64,000 nt of DNA from Eumeta japonica (GCA_005406025.1 BGZK01000539.1:62001-126000), one strand, 5' to 3'. Positions 24,174 to 37,383 are shown, numbered from the stretch's first letter. Made by a program: numbers and translations. The notes: generated by a model not told the origin, from the sequence alone.

Positions 24174-24636
24174 ATGGCTATACACAATAGAATTGGACAA
24201 ATTTTAGAAGTCCCAAGTACGGTTTGGATACGTTCCTCTGCTATAGAATTTCAGTGCCTATCTTTTGAATCTGTTGTCAAATTCACGAAAAAATTATTCA
24301 CGGCTAGATTAATTGAAAAGAAATTAAAACTAGTCCAACCACGACTAGAATACGATATTTTGTTATAACACTTCTGTACCAACCTTCCATCATCATCATC
24401 ATCATCTTCAGACCTTAAAAATTAATCATTACCCAATACAGCGCATATCAAGACAATTTCAGCAAGTCTAAATACCGTTATAATACGTTGTTCCGTTATA
24501 GATTTCCAGTATCAACCTTTTGTAACTTCAACAGAGTCTGAAAACCATTAAGCTGGAGTACGTTTCAAGATAATAGCAACAAGCCCAAATATGCCTAGGA
24601 AATGTTTTTCCGTTATGGAGTTTTAGTGTGAACCTC
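24174..24636 (+). repeat. Degenerate tandem array, unit about 120 bp
   Basis: The landmark CTATAGAATTTCAGTGCCTA occurs at about 24241, GTTATAACACTTCTGTACCA at 24362, GTTATAGATTTCCAGTATCA at 24495 and GTTATGGAGTTTTAGTGTGA at 24613, each followed by an ACCTT or CCTAT word and preceded by a 'caagtc..aataCGnttngaatacgt' segment. Spacings are close to 120-130 bp. A (CAT)n run at 24388-24406 interrupts the second interval. The 64-codon frame open at 24174-24368 runs across unit boundaries and is not a gene. Units share no obvious similarity with the 20.6 kb array. Confidence 0.6.
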
Positions 24637-24754
24637 ACGGTTATGCTCACAAAGTTACTTTCTCTTAACGTTTTCTTTCAATTAACTTATAACTTTACGG
24701 TTACGCTTCAAGTTACTTTCTCTTAACGTTTTCTTTCAATTAACTTATAACTTT
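24637..24754 (+). repeat. Tandem duplication, unit 58-60 bp
   Basis: ACGGTTATGCTCACAAAGTT starts the first unit and ACGGTTACGCTTCAAGTTAC the second. The last 45 or so bases of the two units are identical, ending AACTTATAACTTT. The near identity contrasts with the decayed 120 bp array directly upstream, so this step is more recent. Confidence 0.9.
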
Positions 24755-27700
24755 TTCATAGCACTATTGATGATTTTTGAGGCTGTTGGTGAGCGTGACA
24801 AGACCATTAGCGTTCATGTGCCAGAACTGGCAACTCGGACAGTTCAAAAGCTTGATGTCTTAAAGTACTAGATTTCGATATCCCACACACGAATTTCTTG
24901 TAGGCTTCTCTGTCTATCTATATGGCAATCTATCTGACCGTATCGGTCATGAGGACCACTTCGACTCCTAGTTCTTGAAGTCCCAATTCGAGTAGTCAAG
25001 TGCGCAGGTGATTTTAGTGTGCATAACCGTAATGACGGTGATAAAAAGCTCCTATTCTTTATTGATACTCTATTATCTATAAAAATCTTATTAGCAGATT
25101 TTATAAAAATCTAAGTATTGTATTTTTCTTCATGACGCAACTTTCGAAAAATTTTGCTGTTTTCCGACTTAACTCGACGAGCTAAATCAGAAAATACATA
25201 TGGTTAAAAAGTTTATACATTTATGTATTTATATATAGTATATTATGTATTTATAGATTTATAAATAGTTAATTTTTTATGAAATCTACTCAAATAGAAG
25301 AATTTATCCTTGAGACCTAAATTGGAAAGCTCATCGCCAGCATCGTACCATTAATTTGTATTTATGCATTAAACATTGATATATACATATATTTTGCATT
25401 CATTATACAATAAAATCGTTAAAATAATATCGTAGATTATATTTCTCACCATAAAATATTTATGAATTCATTATTCCGATACGTGCGATCGCAGGCGAAG
25501 CCAAAATCATTATATATACATATATATATGTATATATATATATATACATACTGTAAAATAATACCGAGGCATAAGCCGCTAAAAGCTCAACGAATGTTAT
25601 TTTGCGCATCAGAAATGCTATAGAATAGACATGATGTCATCTTTAAAAATACATGCTCATTTACTAAACGGACACATTTGATATATCGTCATTTAAATGT
25701 TGTTTTTAATTAAAGTTGAACAATAATGTCAGTATGTTAATAGCGCGGTACTATTTGAGGAGATTTCCTCTATCGTCTCGAAAGTGAAACTTTTGTTAGT
25801 TGCATATTTTCGCGTGTAGGATAAAGCGACAACGGATTGTATGTAGTAGATTTTAAAACAAAAAACGTAGTTTAAAGTGACGATTCAAAAGAAAATATTA
25901 ATAATTGAATAACACTGGGATCGAATTTTGGCTTCGCAGGTCCAATAGATTGCCTCAATTTGAATGAAATTGGCCGAATACGCAACAACTACTTGGTAAA
26001 TATTGTTTTGACAGGTATTACTCACTCGAATTCTAATTTAAGCTCAGTGCAACGCGTGCAATCTTCTATTAGTCACGATATCGTTGCGTGCGGAATTGCA
26101 GAATGCGAAATTCGGGATCTTGAATACTAAATACCTGTGGCCATTTCTTTGTTGTTAGAACAAGAATGCTTTGCAATTTCATTGTCCCCGTTAGCGGCTA
26201 TCTTCGTCCAATACGGATGTCACAAAACTACATAGAATATCGATTTACCCTGACGCCGGCGAAGTCGCGCTGCTATGCCAGCGTGACCTTCTATTGCTCG
26301 CTGATCTGGCGTTCTTCCTCTTGGTTATGAGTATTCACTTTACTAATCAACTTCTCGCCTCTTCTGGATCGTCGTTCCATGATCGACTGACGGATCCACT
26401 TCTACACATAACAATGATAAATGAAAATTGAGAGTCTATGAAAATGACCACAAGAGATCTCGACTATAGTTTTATATTTAATGTGTTTATTTTATATATT
26501 TAGATATACCAAATAATACTGACAACGTTATCACATAATTTGTCTAATACGGCTTATGTGTTTCAAATTATTTAGAGACACTAAAAATAGATGAAACACT
26601 CTGCCATTGAGTTGAATTGCAAGTTTCGTATTTGGTTTTTTGTATAAAATTTTAGACCACGAACTGTCATTATTCGATCACAGGTGGCGCTAAATGTTTA
26701 CGCTAAACTTTTAAAAACAAAATCTGTTTCTAACGCAATTTTGTTACAATTAATCAACATCTTCACCTTTGGTCGATAATATTACATATGTTCACAAGGA
26801 CTATATTCTATTAATGTTCAATATGAAATTAGTGTTTATTTTTACCCATTTAAAAAAAAATCTTCGTAATTAGAAAGGTATTTTTTTTCATACGTTTAAA
26901 CGTCTGCGAAATACCACGTGTTAATACGATTGTAGATGCTTCGCCTGGCCCAGATATGTCAGTAGCTGACGGAGTTCAGAAAGCACTTGAGAACCGTTAC
27001 AAAAGTTCGTAAAGCTCTTTAAGAATAATTGTATCAAACAATTATATATGGCTAATTTATATAATTAATAGAAGCGATGAGATTTTTTATATTTTTCATT
27101 AAAAAATTAAAAATAATAATAATTCATGTAAATGCTTAGTGATTTATCTATTTAGGGATAAACACAAAATGTGCTAAACAAAAAAATGTGCCGATAATAA
27201 TAAAACTTGTATACTTGTAAAGTAAAATTCTATAAATGAAATGGGTAACATTTTTAAAGACTTGTACGACACTCGTACGTTTTAGATTTCGAGTGTCTAT
27301 GTAATTTTAAGATGAACAGGATAAAAAAAAACAATACAATATTGGCTGATTTCTTTAGTTTTGTAGAATAAAAAAATTAGAGAAAGAATCTAGACGAAAA
27401 GTTTCCACCTATTTCGTTTAAGCATGAATAAAAAAAAAGCATAAGAATCATAAAACGTAACTAATTAAAATATGAGGTTTAGTTTTAAGCGTAAAGTACA
27501 AACATGCATATAAGAGAAATGTAAATTTGAACTGTACATTTTAAGTTCGCACCCATATAGACACTGAAATGGTCTAAAGCCAACTCCATTCGGGTACTTT
27601 GAAAACGGTAGTCGGAGAATGCATATAATAATAAAATAGCGATAAGTTCGTTTTAGCACTACCGTAAAGCGGTATTAGTGGCTTTGTATCCTCACAAAAG

Positions 27701-29769
27701 GCGCAATAAAACGTACTAATAATCATCGATTACACATTAAAAACTCGAAACACGTTAAGGTAACGTCGACTACTCAAACAACGATCATCCGGTCCCGGAT
27801 GTGTTTTCGTTCGCGTCGCTTGCGCACATAAAAGAGAGATTATGCTTATTTGATTCGTAACACTTATCAAATCTAAAGTTATACACAGGAAGGTCGTGAT
27901 CATAAAAAGCGCGTTAAATGTTGACGACAAACGTGACATCGTTAATCTGTTGTTAAGCCGAAGGTCGAGGTGAATTGCATCGATATCGCCGTAGTACGTA
28001 CGTGTATTAATATCACGATCTGTTATCGCATGTATATGTTGCTGTCCTGTGCAATAGCCTTTGGCTGAATTTGTTTTGTTGCGAAATATAGATCATTAAC
28101 TGGTCGTGAAGTGCCCTTCTCGCCTATAAACATGCATGCTGTCGCGGCTTCGTCCGCCTAAAAATAGAAAAGACAAGTTTCTCCATCTTTTAGATCGATT
28201 AATCCTGCCGACAATCGCAATTTGAATTTCGGTCACTCTCTTAGCTCTGATCTTGGTCCTCAATTCGATTTCGACCCCAGTGCCGTTTTCTCTGGCCGTT
28301 TTCTCCAAAATGTATGCGAAAGAGATAAAAAATTTATAGAGATATAAAACCTTGTGCGGATTTGGGTCATGACATATTAAAAAAGAGCCATATTAGACGA
28401 CAGAGATATATCAGTGAAAAGTAAAAGATATGGAAAAAAAAAAACAGAAAATACCAAGTGGCGAACTGTGGTTCCTAATACTCTCTTCTTCCCTATTCAC
28501 AACAAAATCGAAAGAGGTGGTCCAATTGAAGTTGTACACGGATAAATCTAAATTCTATGAAGACGCGAGTTGAAAAACATATAACATATTATTCAACCCA
28601 CGTCTTGACTCGCGTGTAATGTTAGATTTGTATACACATAATTCCACTATTTTTTTAATCACTGTTGCTGCAAACCATGTGTGAAAATTAAATCAAAATA
28701 ACATTTTACTTATGATTTATTTAAGGATAAATCAAAACGAAAACCACCTTGAGCTCATTTCCATTTGCATGTCTTAAGCGCGAGCGTAGGTATGCTTCTA
28801 CTGTCACTTGGAAATCCCTTCTACACTGGGTGTGACCATGATAACTAAAAAACTATTTAACTTTTAAACTTAATTTCTTTTTTAATTTCATCACTAATCG
28901 ATTGGGAATAACTGTATTGAAAATCACAGTTTGATATAGTACCGATTAGCTGTAATTGAATTTTTAACTGGCAGTTATTCATGTTTTAATCATCCGCCAT
29001 TTCGCTTAAATATCTAAAATAGAGGTTGAGATTGAGCGTGAAGTTCTTTGTTTTACATTATGATATCTAATAAATATTAAATTACCTATCCTTTTGTCGG
29101 TTCAAGTTTGCTATAACTATTTGGAAATAAAAAAAGAGGATTTTTGGTGAAAAGCTCATATGTTATCATTAACCTCTAATTTAAATAACATACGTATGGC
29201 ACGAGCGCTTAAGGCATACACATTTGGTTTTACTAATTTTTTTTATACCTTAATCGTTTATAAATTAATGTAAAGTGTACAAATAAAAGTATTGCCTATG
29301 CGTCGTCAAGTAGTAATGTTTTGTATATATATATATTGCCGAGCGAACCCGAACAATTATGGCTTTATCAATTATTTTTAGTTTAGTTTATATTTTACAC
29401 CATTATTCCCACTATGACGTAGTTAGAAATAACGTAGCTGTTAGCGCCCAAAGTAACAGGTTGTAAACCCATGCATCGCTAAGTACATGTTTCTAGTATA
29501 AGTCACATATGCAGTTTTAACCTAGCCTCGATTGAAAAGTTTTTCATTCAAACGAAAAATTTGTCATGATGTTTTTCCTTCAGTTTTAGAGAGTGATGTA
29601 TAAACAAATTTAGACATAATTCAATTTAGAAAAGAATATTGGTACGTACTAAAACTTACGACCTTTTTATTGTGAGTGGAGAGTTACTATTGCTTTAAGA
29701 AGTACTGGTGAACAATAATATACTCCATTATAAACGTCATCATCTCGCATATATTGATATAATAATACA
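24755..29769. other. AT-rich noncoding region
   Basis: No gene is supported. Contents seen: an alternating TA tract at 25509-25550; a GC-richer block near 26.23-26.41 kb (GACGCCGGCGAAGTCGCGCT) that may be decayed transposon; GC-richer sequence near 27.76-28.01 kb (CCGGTCCCGGATGTG); an imperfect inverted repeat AGACGCGAGTTGAA/TTCAACCCACGTCT near 28.56-28.61 kb; and TA repeats near 29325. Open frames at 27.7-28.3 kb on the minus strand lack any motif. Confidence 0.4.
25509..25550. repeat. (TA)n-rich microsatellite
   Basis: Alternating TA with embedded ACATA and ATGTA words that make the tract palindromic. Probably unstable in length. Confidence 0.85.
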
Positions 29770-29921
29770 TATAAATGGTAAGTTGAAGTGGTGTGGTCAT
29801 CTGGCAAAGATGAATGAATGTAGGCTGACAAAACAAATTTATAGAGCGATTGTGTGTGACGGAAGGGACGGTAAGGAGCACCCTAAAAATCCTATCAGAC
29901 CAAATTAGTGACATACTAAAG
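29770..29921 (+). pseudogene. LINE C-terminal coding remnant, left half (interrupted)
   Basis: The plus frame reads KLKWCGHLAKMNECRLTKQI followed by YRAIVCDG, the hallmark C-terminal tail of non-LTR retrotransposon ORF2 proteins (a 'GH..RM..nRL.k..y' segment after the reverse transcriptase). The homologous copy at 33.69-33.87 kb has AGCTATAGAGCGAACGTGTG and ATTAGTGTCATATTAAAG where this one has AATTTATAGAGCGATTGTGT and ATTAGTGACATACTAAAG. At 29921 the similarity stops and a different element begins. It resumes at 30675. No catalytic domain remains, so this is a dead fragment. Confidence 0.7.
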
Positions 29922-30674
29922 ACCGGCTAAGAGCATATCAGATCATGCGCACTGTAGGGTTCCGAAGCTATTACTACAAAGAATTGTACTACAGATGAAA
30001 AAACTACGTTTTCACACTTTTTCTATTTCCCGCACATAATAGGTATAAGCACTTTAGTCGCCTATAACTAGAGAAACAAGTAGGTATGTCAACTATTACT
30101 CTTAAAATATTGTAAACTTAGGTGCACCGACAAAGAGCGTATGTTCATAGCACTTATGTCTTCTTGTTGAGAAACGTACTTTTTCGGCAATAAATCAAAA
30201 ACGGTATATCCAATCATGTTTAAAATAATTTTCATTAAAAGTATTTATTGAGTGTTACCTTTATATTTTTTTTCATATTTTTTGGTCTTACGGTTTAGAA
30301 AATAGAGAGGAGAGACAAAATTTGTACTATTTCTGAAGAGATTATTTCCGAAGATATTTAATTAATCAAAAAAATTCTTGGAAACCTTAAAAAACCTTTA
30401 AAGAACTATTGAAATATGTATCACTCGTTGATGTTTGATGAAAAATTTTTTTTCAGCTTTCGTTACATGTATGAAGTGTCCCACTAGACATATTTATTTT
30501 TATTATTAATCAGGAAACTAACTAGTGGCTTATACAAAACATTTATACTTCGAATTTCATCAACATACATCTTGTAGTTTTTGAGTAAAACGCCTGTGAA
30601 ATACCGCCAAACGGACGAATAGACATGATGAAATTATAAGGCTTCCGTTTTGCCATTTCCGCTCGGAACCCTAA
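29922..30674 (-). mobile_element. TAGGGTTCCG...GGCCGGT element (about 750 bp) inserted into a LINE
   Basis: On the minus strand it begins TTAGGGTTCCGAGCGGAAAT and ends CATGCGCAT-reverse/GCTCTTAGCCGGT. Most of its length aligns with the plus-strand copy at 57.60-58.33 kb: TATTGCCGAAAAA, TTCGGAAATAATC, GTGCGGGAAA, GTACAATTCTTTGTA and GCGCATGATCTGATATG all recur in the same order. TAGGGTTCCG also appears inverted near the other end (29957), giving a subterminal inverted repeat. No ORF is present, so it is non-autonomous. I recall this sequence type as very common in lepidopteran genomes, but its superfamily is unclear to me. AAAG flanks both sides and may be the target duplication. Confidence 0.75.
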
Positions 30675-30815
30675 AAAGGGGCCAATTTTAAGCACCCGAA
30701 ACCGACGAGCTTACATGAAAACATTGACGGATGTCAGTGAAGCAAGAAATTTCAAAGAACGTAACTTGTGGAAATCTGTGGTCTCTCCCAATCACTCTGG
30801 GAACTATGTATGTAT
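30675..30815 (+). pseudogene. LINE C-terminal coding remnant, right half
   Basis: The sequence AATTTTAAGCACCC followed by GATGTCAGTGAAGCAAGAAA corresponds to GATTTTAAGCACCC and GAATGTGTCAGTCGGGCAAG in the uninterrupted copy at 33.78-33.86 kb. A frame ending NLWKSVVSPNHSGNY is typical of the extreme C terminus of this LINE group. Together with 29770-29921 it forms one coding tail split by an insertion. Confidence 0.65.
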
Positions 30816-33689
30816 TTATCACATTAATATGTAGATGGCTGTAGTTAAATATTATATTTGACAATTTCTTTAAACATGTGCTATCAATTATAATATTGTA
30901 ACTTGTGGTAGAATCATTTCAATAATTATTAAAAATAGATATAAAAATTATGGTACGCGACATGAATTTCGCGATTCCGGTTCTATATTTTTTCTTAGTC
31001 TACCAGCAGCAAAGATAAAAAAAGGGCTGTGAGTAAAATAGATACTTTCCGTCATACGTTATACAAAATAAAAACTATTTAGAACGACACGAGGAAAGCA
31101 AAATGCATTTCCAAAAGTAGGCTCAATTACCTTCGGAAATATCAAGTTCAACGTTATTCAAAGACACACATGCAAGAAGGGCTATGCACTTAAATGCTCG
31201 ATTGCTACATCTGCGAAGCGATTGCAAAAAAGTATGCGGACTTTCTATTCTTTGCGAACAATTACCGTACTTGCTTTGCATCAATTTGCAACTTGCGTAA
31301 TGTATACACATGAAGTATGCATGAAGCATTTCTGAATCGATAGTACATCCATTTTTACTTTTAGTAAGAATATATAGATAGTTAGATACCTAATATTAAA
31401 CTAAAATGATTTGCATCATTATTTGTTGCGTAACTGAAAAAGCAATGCCTTTTACATCAAGTCACTCAAAAAACGCTAGGTCCAGTAAGACAAAATAAAT
31501 CTAATGATGCAAATACCTATCAATGCGCAGATTAATATTTAGTCTTATAAGTATTCTAATAAACTTAATTCGGACCATATTACTGTCCTATAGTCTGAAC
31601 TCAATCACTTTAAAGTCATGTTACATTTTCATTCAGCGTCACAATAAAAAAAATGCTGTATTAATTTGTATTTTACATTACGAAAACAGCCTTATGATCT
31701 AAAAGATGTATTTCATTTACATTTATTACATTATTATCAATACTTTAATGAATAATATAGATCCGTAAATAAGTAAATATACCCAAATGTCATTTTGAAA
31801 ATACCGAAACAATAATTTATCAAATACATAAGATTGATTTCATGTACATGTTCATCATTAAAGCTGTCAATATCGAAGTAGAAAAAATTGCAACATTCAT
31901 ATTTATTATTTCAAATGACGCGTTCTGAAGGAAATTTCTGAATAGCTTTGGTACGCTAGAAAAATATTCCTAAAATTTCCACGATTTCAAGTATTTATTT
32001 ATTTTTTACTGATTCAAAAACTTAAAGTAGTGAAAAAATACGAAATAGGTAATGTAACTAGTTCTAGTATTTAAAAGGCTTTATTTGTTATATAAAAATG
32101 AATAGATCAAGTATATTATTATAATATATTAAGTATGTATTAGACTAGCTTGAGAATAATTGGATGCTTTATCGACAGCTTGCGCTTCTGTGCCCGTTTG
32201 CACTCTCTATCTCTGCCACCTTATTTGTTTGGTTCAGTAGTTTTTGCATAAAATATAATCAAACTGTTAATATTGAACTATTAAATATCAAAAGCATAGA
32301 ATCAAATACTTAAACATTATCCTTTCATTTGCATCTCCATAATAAAAAAAATAGATTGATATCGCAAAGTCTACAAACACGTAAGCGAATTTGAGACAAG
32401 AGCGATCAATTTTGTTCGCAATCATATCTAAAATCCTTGATCTAAATGGAACGTATATCACGAAGTTAAAAAATAGACAAATGATCATTAAAACAATGAA
32501 TAAACGTAAGCATAAGCTTATCTCAAGATATCACTGAAAATTACATATAAATTGGTTTAGTCATTGTACAGATAGCATGAAAGACAATTCTAAATTCTGG
32601 TTTCAAATACGTGGAAGGAATTTATTCTATTGTATTGTATTTCAAATATTTATTTTTTGGAAAATTTATTTAAAAAAAACATGTGTTTTCTAACATGAAT
32701 TAATCAATCCTTTAGCACGAATATCCGATTCGCGTGTTGCTTGCACTGTTTTTAATTATTTTATTAGCGATAATCGTTGCTTTTCTCATTTTATCTCATT
32801 AAAAAAAAATGACGAAAATAGAGAGAAATGTTAAAATTGAAATACTAAAAATTTAGTAATTCAACGAACGAAATTTACAAGAGCAAATCATTAAAACATT
32901 AATGCCCTGGCTCTTATCTGATTCTAGAGCGAAAATACACAGATCTATTTAAATGATAACAGTATATTATGTAGTTTTGGGGCTTATTTTGCTTATCTCA
33001 AAAACGTAGACGACTTCTACCATAATCGTTGGCGCGAAACGATGGTGTGACCAGTTTACACGGAATTTTCCATGTGGCACGTTTGAAACGAGAAAATACT
33101 AAGACGTCCGGACGGCGCGCCGACGTCTTATTTCGCCCATTCCAGATATCTACTTATGTTTGTCCTTTCCGAGTCCTTTTTGCGATGATGTGTAACAAAA
33201 GATATGTCAGTGTGTTATGTTTCTCAGAAACTACTAAGTTTCTTTTGTAAAATAAAAAAAAACCATGCCTCCTTTTTCTAAAAAACGTATGACGCCATCA
33301 ATTCTACTGAGAATTAGATGTACAGATATAGACAATATAGCTACTAATCACAACTGCAAAGCATTCCTTTTTGTATGAATGCATTTTTATGAAGATTTGT
33401 AAGTCAAGGTGAAAAAAAAAACGATCCCAATTAAGTTTGTACGTCAACAAAAATCCACCAGATTTTTCAGAAACGTATTATATGAATATTAAAATCCTAA
33501 AACGCCTTAGATTCGTTTGAGAACTATGACCTAATACGATCTTCTTGGCGGCGACTCGTGCCCGTTAGCGAGAAAGTAAATTAAAATCTCACCAGCCAAA
33601 TAATAATAATTAAAATAAATAAGATATATTTTAGATTTTATTTTAATGTATGCGTGATAGTCCTCTATACATTCGTGTAACTGAATATC
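30816..33689. other. AT-rich noncoding region
   Basis: No gene is supported. A 9 bp perfect inverted repeat (TAAGACGTC/GACGTCTTA, 33100-33130) around CpG-rich CGGACGGCGCGCC lies inside a 73-codon frame (33029-33250) that has no domain signature. Confidence 0.45.
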
Positions 33690-33870
33690 GACCGACGAAA
33701 TAAGCTATAGAGCGAACGTGTGTGATGGAAAAGTCGACAAAGTTTGTCCTAGAAAATTTTATGCACAACAAATTAGTGTCATATTAAAGAAGGGTCAGAT
33801 TTTAAGCACCCTGCTTGCATGGGACGATTGATGAATGTGTCAGTCGGGCAAGAGAACTAATTTTACGTAT
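33690..33870 (+). pseudogene. LINE C-terminal coding remnant, uninterrupted copy
   Basis: Contains AGCTATAGAGCGAACGTGTG, a degenerate 'CPRKFY' coding word, ATTAGTGTCATATTAAAGAA, GGGTCAGATTTTAAGCACCC and a stretch coding for an 'LMNVSEAR'-like tail. It matches both halves of the fragment at 29.77-30.82 kb and so provides the empty-site reference for that insertion. Stop codons are present in the frame, and the rest of the LINE is missing. Confidence 0.6.
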
Positions 33871-34599
33871 ATGAAATATTCAATAACGTATGTCTAAAGT
33901 AAATGTGAACTTCAAGTCTTTGCAACCTTGTATTGTATACATTTGTTCTTAAAACTGAATAAAATATATATTAAAAGCTGCAAAACGCTAATATAAATGC
34001 AGTTTATTGGCTAGCTATTGGTGTTAGAGAAAATGGCGACAACGTTCGTATACAGCCTTAATTTCAGAAGCTGCATAAAAGCGTTCCAATGAAAGCAACA
34101 TATGTCATTTGTCGCCTAAAGGTCAACAGTTACACTAATATAATACTAAATTTTAAGAAACTTAATTGTCGATGATATGTAAAGTTTTAAAAGTTTATAT
34201 ATTTAGAGTGTTACGCCGCCGAAGACTCTATATAATTTAATTATCGTACTAATCAGCCTTCTCATAATACTGTATAAAAGAATTTAAATAGATCGCATGG
34301 AAGTCATAAGTGTACTATATGTATATAGTCATAAGGGTACTAAGTGTACTATAGATTTCTAGTAATTCAGACTTCTTCTGCCCGTTTCTTCGCGTGTATC
34401 AGCACTAATGTGGCTTAGGCCGAATAACTGAATACACATTGTCCCTTATATCACTAACGTCACCGTGAAATAGTATCGTATTGTAGCTGTATTGCAATAC
34501 TAATAAACGGTTAAAGCAAACGATCAAAAACCTTAATAACAGCCTACGGCTGAAAATAAGCTAACAAAAGTTTTATTTGACTGACTATCTTAACTTTAT
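33871..34599. other. AT-rich noncoding stretch
   Basis: Nothing recognised. A loose duplication of CATAAGTGTACTATATG and CTAAGTGTACTATAG lies near 34305-34352. Confidence 0.45.
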
Positions 34600-34930
34600 T
34601 ACTGTCGTACAACCACACTGTGGCCAACTTGGCTACAGTACAAAAATGGTCCGGCTCGACCTCTGAAATATCAGTCTCACAGATTACGGACGTGAAATAG
34701 CAATATCAGCTATATCGTCCAGTGAGTGAGAGTTCCGGTGGGCCACTCCTTCCTCTACCCCTTCTGTCAACTCGATCTTCCCCCATTAAATATTCCATTT
34801 CTTCCCAAGAAGCCGGCAACGACTGGTGACTCCTCTGGGGTTGCGAGTGTCTATGGGTGGCAGTGACCACCTATTCCCTGATGGCTCATCTGCTCGTTTA
34901 CCCTCGATTTTAGTATATAAAAAAAAAGTA
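34600..34930 (+). mobile_element. Lepidopteran interspersed repeat (GGTTGCGAGTGTC family), copy 2
   Basis: The fullest copy here. It contains GTCCAGTGAGTGAGAGTTCC and GGTGGGCCACTCC, a C- and T-rich middle, GAAGCCGGCAACGACTGGTG, then GGGGTTGCGAGTGTCTATGG and TGATGGCTCATCTGCTCGTT, and ends in a TATAAAAAAAA tail. A 3' A-tail fits a retroposed element on the plus strand. The left limit is uncertain; the part before 34.70 kb (CTGTGGCCAACTTGGCTAC) may or may not belong. Copy 3 at 47.64-48.0 kb shares the AGTGAGTGAGTGTTCCGGTGG segment. Confidence 0.65.
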
Positions 34931-37383
34931 TGAAAACGGATAAAGACAGCAGCATAGACAGCCAAAGATTGCGGCATTGATTTGGTAATTAAATAGTTCA
35001 CATGATTATATAAAATCACCATCATGTTGTTTTTTTATAGCCTTAAATATTTACATAAAATTTCTCTGATTTACGACATTTTCAAAATAATAAGACACGT
35101 TTTCATGTGTGGGTTTACAGTCCTTTAGCAAATAAATAATCACAATATAATTTAATATGATAAAAATAAAAGATAATGGTTTATACTTTTATCGTCTGCG
35201 CATATCTTTTCATATTTATCTATTAAAAAGCATAATTCTCATGAAGCATGAACATTTTAATTGAAAGTGAATTTGCAATACTGTTAAAATTTAATGATAA
35301 TGTAAAATTAATGATAATATGTATTCATGCGTGTGCTATAATGTATTTCACGATGTGCGGGCGCTACGCCGTACTCCTTTGCGCAAATGAATTTATATGC
35401 ATATTTTAATAACATACATAATTTAGATAAAACATGATTTAATTGTTGTTTTAAAGTTGTATTTAAGAACATTATATTTAGTAAGGGTACATTTATAAGA
35501 AATTATTTATAATATTTCTTCCTAAGATTTTATAGCGTATGTAAACAATCACATTGTCTCTTTTAAGAAGAAAAATGTTGTTTTTTGACGGAAGTGAAAT
35601 TTATTTATTTAATACAATTGTGAATATCATTCAATAAATAAATAAATCTCTTAAATTATAACAATAATAATAAAGTTTACTATACTATTTATGTAACTAA
35701 ACGACGTATTATAATGATGTACATCAAAAACGCCTATTTGAGTGCATTGGTGGAATGTGTGTTTGACCTGATTTAGCATTTCCTGATAACCTAGGTCCGA
35801 GTAGGAGTTCAAGTACATCGGCCCGGTCCAGAGGTATGGCGTGGGCGCCTGCGCGTGCGCCGCCCAAATCGCTGTTTGATTGCTACACTCAGATTATGCT
35901 AAATATATGTTACACTAGATGCACCTGATCGTCATTTCCGGGCGTATATGCAAATTATTTTAGACATTTTAATTCGTATTCATGCATCGAGGTAATTTAT
36001 GCACGAGACTAACACACGGACAAGTTATTTTTATTTATTCTTTAAAATGGTAGAAGCAGTCGGTCCTCATAATACGATTTACAAATAAGTTAGTAAAACA
36101 AATATCTGCCAATGTATAAAAGATAGGTTAGTATCAGTTTCGAAAATTTTGACGACCTGTGATAGTTTAATTTGACGGCATGGTTGCAATAAAAGAAATA
36201 TTTATGAAAATATAATTATATTCGGCAAATTTTAAATAAGTGTTCTTAGGCAGGTTTAAGAATAAAAAAATATATTAAAAGTAATTGGCACACGCGTATA
36301 CAATGTATTAAAAACAACCACATATTGTTCTGGTTCCTCAAAATTAACCGTGCATATATTTTGCCGTCATTGAGCGACTTATTTTTTTTTTATTGTTATG
36401 TATTTGTATCCATAGGTCCGAATATATGTTGCACTTGATCGTTAAACGTCCTCAAGCCATCGTTTTTGAACGAAATTCTATTTTTGGATGATTTTTTACT
36501 TAATACTGTTCACACATATTTTCAAATTATTAAAGCGGACACAATTTTTTAATGTTTTGAGAATTAAGCATTCACATTGCTGTTCAGGTGGTCACTTTAA
36601 CGACATATAAAATATAATAGTATGCTATGCCCTTCCAATTTAGAAAATCTATAAAATGAATTCATCAAAACAAAGTTACATTTATTTCTTTTTGTTGTCC
36701 CTGCTTGCCATCATTAAAACTTCCCGCCATGATGCGCCGAAATCGTATGACGTGAAACTGCGTTTTTATTGCTTAGTTTATTCAAATGACAGATACTGTA
36801 CGTATACCATAAATGGTATACATCACACGCAAACTCCCCCCGCCCCACACACACATACACACATCGCTATGAAAATGGTTAAAATAGATTCTTAGGACAC
36901 TAAAACGCCAAGATCTGATGAAAACTCATTTTTCGAAAATCGGACTGAAAGCACCAACTGCCCAATTTTATAAAAAAAAATATATATTTATAAGCGGGAA
37001 GCTGAAAATATTGTTCATATACCATGTTAATGATATTGGGCATATATTTTCGTATTGCCTTGCAACATATATAACATTTATAAAAAAAAAAATCGGCATG
37101 AAGTGTACCCGCGGCCCCTGTCCGTCATCGTTAACGCTTATTGAGCGCAATCATGATTCGTAAAATCTATAATCTGTTTAAATTGGTTTCTTTTAGACGA
37201 TGAAAGAAATAGCCTATTTATTTATAAGATGAATGTACGAACACATAAAAGAAAAATATTTTGTCTTTTTTCAAATTAAAAGGTAAATAAAAATGATGTA
37301 CGATTATAAAAATGTAAATAACGTTGTAATTGAATTTTAAGAAGATTGAAGGGTTTAATAACATTTAAATTTATATATTAAAA
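34931..37383. other. AT-rich noncoding region
   Basis: Mostly very AT-rich. A GC-richer patch near 35.80-35.88 kb (CGGCCCGGTCCAGAGGTATG, GTGGGCGCCTGCGCGTGCGC) may be a regulatory island. ATTTATTTATT/AATAAATAAAT palindromic words occur near 35599-35647. No gene is supported. Confidence 0.4.
36845..36864. repeat. (CA)n microsatellite
   Basis: CACACACACATACACACATC directly after a C-rich run (CTCCCCCCGCCC). Confidence 0.85.
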
